From the NCBI GenBank assembly GCA_964036195.1, contig OZ038458.1, positions 14,459,832-14,523,831 of the forward strand: a stretch of DNA of 64,000 nucleotides, written 5' to 3'. The notes under the pieces were generated by a model that worked only from the letters and a program-made list of their open reading frames with translations, had not been told where the DNA came from and searched no databases. The number at the start of each line of letters is the position of its first letter. Position 1 is the first letter of the stretch. This document shows positions 61,701-64,000 of this stretch, piece after piece. A program made the position numbers and the translations under genes. This DNA comes from Sphaerolaimus hirsutus (taxonomy: Eukaryota; Nematoda; Chromadorea; Monhysterida; Sphaerolaimidae).

Positions 61701-62141
61701 AACAACAATTGGTAGATATGACAGTTTATACTTATAACCCAATTGGTTAAGGGCAGGTGGCAAAAAATATCAGCATTTTCTGGCTTCAAATTTAGCACTC
61801 CAACAAAAATGGCATTATACATATTGTACTTTTACTCATCAAAAAATACTTTAAGCACATCAGATCAATCACAAATATCTCTAAATGAAAATATAAACTT
61901 AATTTGGGGACACAATACAGTCTCGATATATCGAAAAAGTGGTCGATATGCGATATTTTTTCAAAATTTTCGATATCGATATAAAAAAATGGTCGATATC
62001 CGATATTCGATACGATATATCGTTTGAACCCTAATTGGCGTCTAATCTAGAGATTTTGATAACATACATTTTTGAACCAGCAGTAGTCCTCGAGTATGTC
62101 CAACATGCGCGACATTTGGCTGAAGATCAACACGCGACTCC
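46796..62141 (-). CDS. Iswi: ISWI chromatin-remodelling ATPase (SMARCA5/isw-1 type), 3' part of gene
   Basis: SNF2-family motor that slides and spaces nucleosomes. Minus-strand exons: 62141-62068, 61315-61115, 60836-60704, 58655-58523, 58265-58053, 56867-56714, 49913-49784, 49409-49294, 48848-48628, 48300-48174, 47928-47845, 46897-46796 (TGA). All phases agree. The 561 residues match the second half of a roughly 1,050-residue ISWI. They include helicase motifs IV-VI, the acidic linker, NegC-like QNFREKQK...[18 protein letters not shown] and SLIDE domains, and a basic tail ending QQPKKVKK, a likely nuclear signal. The ATPase N-lobe exons lie beyond 64000. The intron 49914-56713 contains another gene on the opposite strand. 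Confidence 0.95.
46963..47785. mobile_element. ACACACTAGTTGACA MITE, long copy in the last ISWI intron
   Basis: ACACACTAGTTGACATTGC at the left and TGATGTCAACTAGTGTGCG at the right, with GTCAACTGAATGTCAACT inside. At about 820 bases it is longer than its relatives. The core holds an 89-codon plus-strand frame (47396-47665) without recognisable motifs. Confidence 0.65.
47845..49409 (-). other. Iswi: SANT and SLIDE exons of ISWI
   Basis: Exon 49409-49294 holds the SANT helix ([28 protein letters not shown]). Exon 48848-48628 is the spacer ([40 protein letters not shown]). Exon 48300-48174 is SLIDE ([35 protein letters not shown]). Exon 47928-47845 continues [20 protein letters not shown]. The donor after 48174 is read as GTGCGT because it alone gives phase 0. 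Confidence 0.93.
47988..48156. mobile_element. TA-flanked CCGTATTT-type MITE in an ISWI intron
   Basis: CTGTATTTGCTTGAATAATTCCC to GGGAATTATTCACGCGTATACGG then TA. It makes up about 170 of the 245 bases of intron 48173-47929. Ends are diverged. Confidence 0.65.
50186..50436. mobile_element. TACTCGGCGTAC MITE, copy 3
   Basis: TATACTCGGCGTACGTGATAC to AAAGTAACCGGAGTATAC. Same internal words as 8559, in the same orientation. Confidence 0.75.
51133..51576. repeat. GGAAAACGG-filled element
   Basis: About 400 bases of CCGGAAAACGGAAAA-type words ending GTTGACACCCTAG. A small relative with GGGGTGTCAACTATCC and TCCGTTTTCCG lies at 32189-32276. The left end near ACAGTGTGTAACATC is uncertain and no duplication was found. 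Confidence 0.5.
51602..52308. mobile_element. hAT-like element with ATATCG-filled ends, copy 2, inside an exon of the nested gene
   Basis: Ends TAGGGTTGGGACGATATG and CGATATATCGTCCCAACCCTA. CACTAGAT at 51594-51601 and 52309-52316 is exact. Same family as 33910 and 61397. Confidence 0.92.
53507..54012. mobile_element. hAT-like CAGGGGT element inside an exon of the nested gene
   Basis: Ends CAGGGGTTCAGTAGG and AAAACCCCTG. AATGGAAA at 53499-53506 and 54013-54020 is exact. It has C and G homopolymers and CAGCTATCTATCTATC words. Confidence 0.93.
54633..55053. repeat. GGTTCAAACGG element filled with GGGATCGGG words
   Basis: TATGGTTCAAACGG at the left, CCGTTTGAACCCTA at the right; flanks ATCACCCT/ATCATCCA match in 6 of 8. 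Related pieces lie at 28354-28447 and about 38440-38655. It lies in an intron of the nested gene. Confidence 0.65.
55693..55994 (+). other. Two overlapping open frames, possibly further exon(s) of the nested gene
   Basis: After a CTTGGCCCAG acceptor-like site a frame reads [16 protein letters not shown] and [19 protein letters not shown] up to 55851. The frame shifted by one base then reads [20 protein letters not shown] to the TAG at 55994. The composition looks protein-coding and the break near 55835-55845 looks like a frameshift or a missed junction. The join to exon 55104-55285 is not in phase at the obvious site. I do not recognise the protein. Confidence 0.4.
56060..56505. mobile_element. 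TA-flanked poly-G element
   Basis: It carries the GGTGATTGTTTCATAGTGGT, GTGTTCTGC / GCAGAACACA and poly-G parts, and ends GGAAATACGG then TA. Left end diverged (AATGAAATACCCCC). Confidence 0.75.
56908..58014. mobile_element. Nested hAT-like CAGGGG elements in an ISWI intron
   Basis: Outer copy flanked by TTACAGAG at 56900-56907 and 58015-58022 (exact). Five bases inside its left end begins a second copy, 56913-57803, flanked by GAGCAGGG (56905-56912, 57804-57811, exact). That copy is itself split by the TA-flanked element 57065-57468. A GTACGG-filled element (TATGGTGGCAGA to TCTGCCACCCTA, about 57830-57981) sits in the remaining outer part. Confidence 0.9.
58292..58466. mobile_element. TACTCGGCAGACACC MITE in an ISWI intron
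   Basis: TATACTCGGCAGACACCACAC and AACCTACCATGATCC at the left; TTATGGTAAGATTCTGCGCA at the right. It nearly fills intron 58524-58266's counterpart next to exon 58265. Confidence 0.65.
58682..59756. mobile_element. hAT-like element with GGTTCCGGTTCTCGG-filled ends
   Basis: Ends TAGGGTTGGGAA and TTCCCCAATCCTA. Flanks GTGAAAAA and GTGACTAA match in 6 of 8. Core words such as ACATGCGCACCAGGTTTACA are tandemly repeated near 59305-59390. Family of 43145. Confidence 0.8.
59837..60474. mobile_element. hAT-like element with AAAAAACGTTTTTT ends
   Basis: Ends TAGGGTTGGAAAAAAAACG and CATCGGCCAACCCTA. GACGTGAC at 59829-59836 and 60475-60482 is exact. It lies in the same ISWI intron as 58682. Confidence 0.9.
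60704..62141 (-). other. Iswi: Helicase C-lobe exons of ISWI
   Basis: Exon 62141-62068: [20 protein letters not shown] (motif IV region). Exon 61315-61115: [33 protein letters not shown] (motif V), [14 protein letters not shown]. Exon 60836-60704: [17 protein letters not shown] (motif VI with both arginine fingers) and [37 protein letters not shown] is the ISWI form rather than the Brahma or Mi-2 form. Confidence 0.95.
61397..62033. mobile_element. hAT-like element with ATATCG-filled ends, copy 3
   Basis: Ends TAGGGTTCGAACGATATG and CGATATATCGTTTGAACCCTA. ATTGGCGT at 61389-61396 and 62034-62041 is exact. The termini differ from 51602 at the same few bases on both sides. Confidence 0.92.
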
Positions 62142-62170
62142 CTGAAGTAATGAAAAACGGTTCAAGGTCG

Positions 62171-62668
62171 TATCTGATAAAAAATGGCTAAAGCCAACAA
62201 CAAGTGGACACTGCACCTAACCATGTGTATGCTTTTGAATGCACAAAAGTAATATATCATATACCATGCCATTTTCTGATTGAGCTATCAAAAGATGTAT
62301 ATCAAGGGAAATGTACACAAATGCTAATAATATAGGCTATCAACACAGCAAACTGCATCACAAGAAACAATTTCATCAAACTTTTGCATGGCAGCGTGAG
62401 CTGTGTCAAAGTGCTGCAAACATTAAAGATACAAAAAGCTCACGCTGCCATGCAAAAGTTTGGTGCAATTGTTTCTTGTGATGCAGTTTGCTGTGTTGAT
62501 AGCCTATGTTATTAGCATTTGTGTACATTTCCCTTGATATACATCTTTTGATAGCTCAATCAGAAAATGGCATGGTATATGATATATTACTTTTGTGCAT
62601 TCAAAAGCATACACATGGTTAGGTGCAGTGTCCACTTGTTGTTGGCTTTAGCCATTTTTTATCAGATA
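62171..62668. repeat. 498-bp near-perfect palindrome
   Basis: Left arm 62171-62402 and right arm 62437-62668 are reverse complements with few mismatches, around a 34-base loop. The sequence resembles the core of the ATATCG hAT-like element (34250-34560), here as an inverted duplication. Confidence 0.9.
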
Positions 62669-62779
62669 TACTTCTTTTTGTGGGCCACAGGCCCAAAAGT
62701 TTATAAGTTATTGCAAATCAAGCAAATGCCAAATGTGGCAGTGAGCAATACAATCTATAGTCAAGAAGAAGCCAAATAC

Positions 62780-64000
62780 TAAGATTCAAAAGATTTTCAA
62801 CCTGACATTTAGAACCTGAAAGTTATCACTTGACATTTATGACTTGAAATTACCCACTTGACAATAACTTGACATAAACCACTTGACATTTATGACTGAA
62901 TGGCATCACTTGATATTTATGACTTGACATGAACTGCTTGCCATTTTTTCACCTGATAGTTTTCACTTGACATAAACAACTTGACAGGTATCACCTGAAA
63001 ATTGTTACTTGACATATTACTTGACATTTGACATGACATTTATCACTTGACATTAAACTTGACATTTCACTTGAAATTTATCACTTGACGTTAAACTTGA
63101 CATTTGACATGACATTTATCACTTGACATTTAGCTTGACATTTAACTTGACATTTAACTTGACATTTGACTTGACATTTGACTTGACATTTGACTTGCCA
63201 TTTGACTTGAAATTTATTACTTGACATTTCACTTGAAATTTATCACTTGGCATTTGACTTGACATTTCAATTGAAAGTTATCACTGTATATTCACCTTGA
63301 CATTTATCACTTGACATTTGACTTGACTTGACTTTAGACTTGACATTTATAACTTGACATTTGACTTGATAATTGATCACTTGACATTAAACTTTACATT
63401 TGACTTGACATTTATCACTTGAAATTTGACTTGACATTTATCACTTGAAATTTGACTTGACATATGATTTGATATTTGACTTGACATTTATGAGTTGACA
63501 TTAAACTTGACATTTCACTTGAAATTTGTCACTTGACATTTGACTTGAAATGTGTCACTTGACATTTGACATTACATTTCACTTGAAATTCATCACTTTA
63601 CATTTGACTTGACATTTGACATGACATTTATCATCTGACATTAAACTTGACATTTCAATTGAAATTTATCAGTTGACATTTGACTTGAAAGTTATCACTT
63701 GAAATTTGACTTGATACTTTATCACTTGATATTTTATAACTATCTATCACTTGACATTTATCAATTGACATTTCACTTGAAATTTATCACTTGACAATTA
63801 TCACTTGACATTTCACTTGAAATCTACCACTTGACATTTATCACTTGATATTTGACTTGATATTTTATCACTTAATATTTTATCACTAGACATCTATCAC
63901 TTGACATTTATCACTTGACATTTGACTTGACATTTATACCTTGACATTGGATTTGACATCAACCACTAGACATTTATGACCTGATAGTAATCAGCATGCA
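62780..64000. repeat. TTGACATTT satellite, continues past the window
   Basis: About 1.2 kb of imperfect 11-14 base units of the type ACTTGACATTTATC / ACTTGACATTTG. The same words (TTGACATTT, TGTCAAATGTCATG) form the interior of the CTGGGGGCAGTCCC elements. Confidence 0.9.

Noticed and set aside
62780..64000. TTGACATTT array as a CRISPR-like array
   Set aside because: Eukaryotic context, units of 11-14 bases without unique spacers; it is a satellite.

Overview
The window is nuclear DNA of an animal, most probably a nematode. Two genes encode collagens with the nematode cuticle-collagen N-terminal domain. All genes are split by GT-AG introns, exons are GC-rich, and introns and spacers are AT-rich and packed with small DNA transposons. 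A p130Cas-type adaptor is present, which to my knowledge Caenorhabditis lacks, and the genome is repeat-rich. A lineage outside the Caenorhabditis group (for example an enoplean) is therefore my guess; it is inference only.

Layout, left to right. (1) 157-10804, plus strand: a p130Cas/BCAR1-family scaffold gene of 14 exons, cut off at its 5' end. (2) 10805-16450: spacer of repeats. (3) 16451-17935 and 20870-23560, plus strand: two paralogous cuticle collagen genes, each with a TATA box. (4) 23716-24961, minus strand: a two-exon CIAO2B (FAM96/MIP18) gene for cytosolic Fe-S assembly. (5) 28213 to about 45589, minus strand: a Nup358/RanBP2-type nucleoporin of about 27 exons. It has a coiled coil, FG motifs, two Ran-binding domains and one RanBP2 zinc finger, and no TPR or cyclophilin part. 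(6) 46796-62141, minus strand: the C-terminal 561 residues of an ISWI chromatin remodeller (helicase C lobe, HAND-SANT-SLIDE), extending upstream beyond the window. (7) Inside the 6.8-kb ISWI intron 49914-56713, on the opposite strand, lies a previously unlisted spliced gene of at least seven exons. Two of its exons are broken by hAT-like elements, so it looks like a recently damaged gene. (8) 62171-64000: a 498-bp near-perfect palindrome followed by a TTGACATTT satellite running off the end.

Exon boundaries were worked out by hand from splice motifs, reading phase and homology. In the Cas, collagen, CIAO2B, ISWI and nucleoporin genes nearly all junction phases agree, which supports the models. 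Exceptions are marked.

The most striking points are four: a Cas intron that is one MITE from end to end, with both splice sites in the element's termini; the hidden nested gene; a large set of hAT-like elements with exact 8-bp target duplications whose interiors are filled with different simple sequences; and repeated nesting of these elements, up to four levels. The genes belong to unrelated pathways (adhesion signalling, cuticle, Fe-S assembly, nuclear pore, chromatin), so no operon-like logic is visible.
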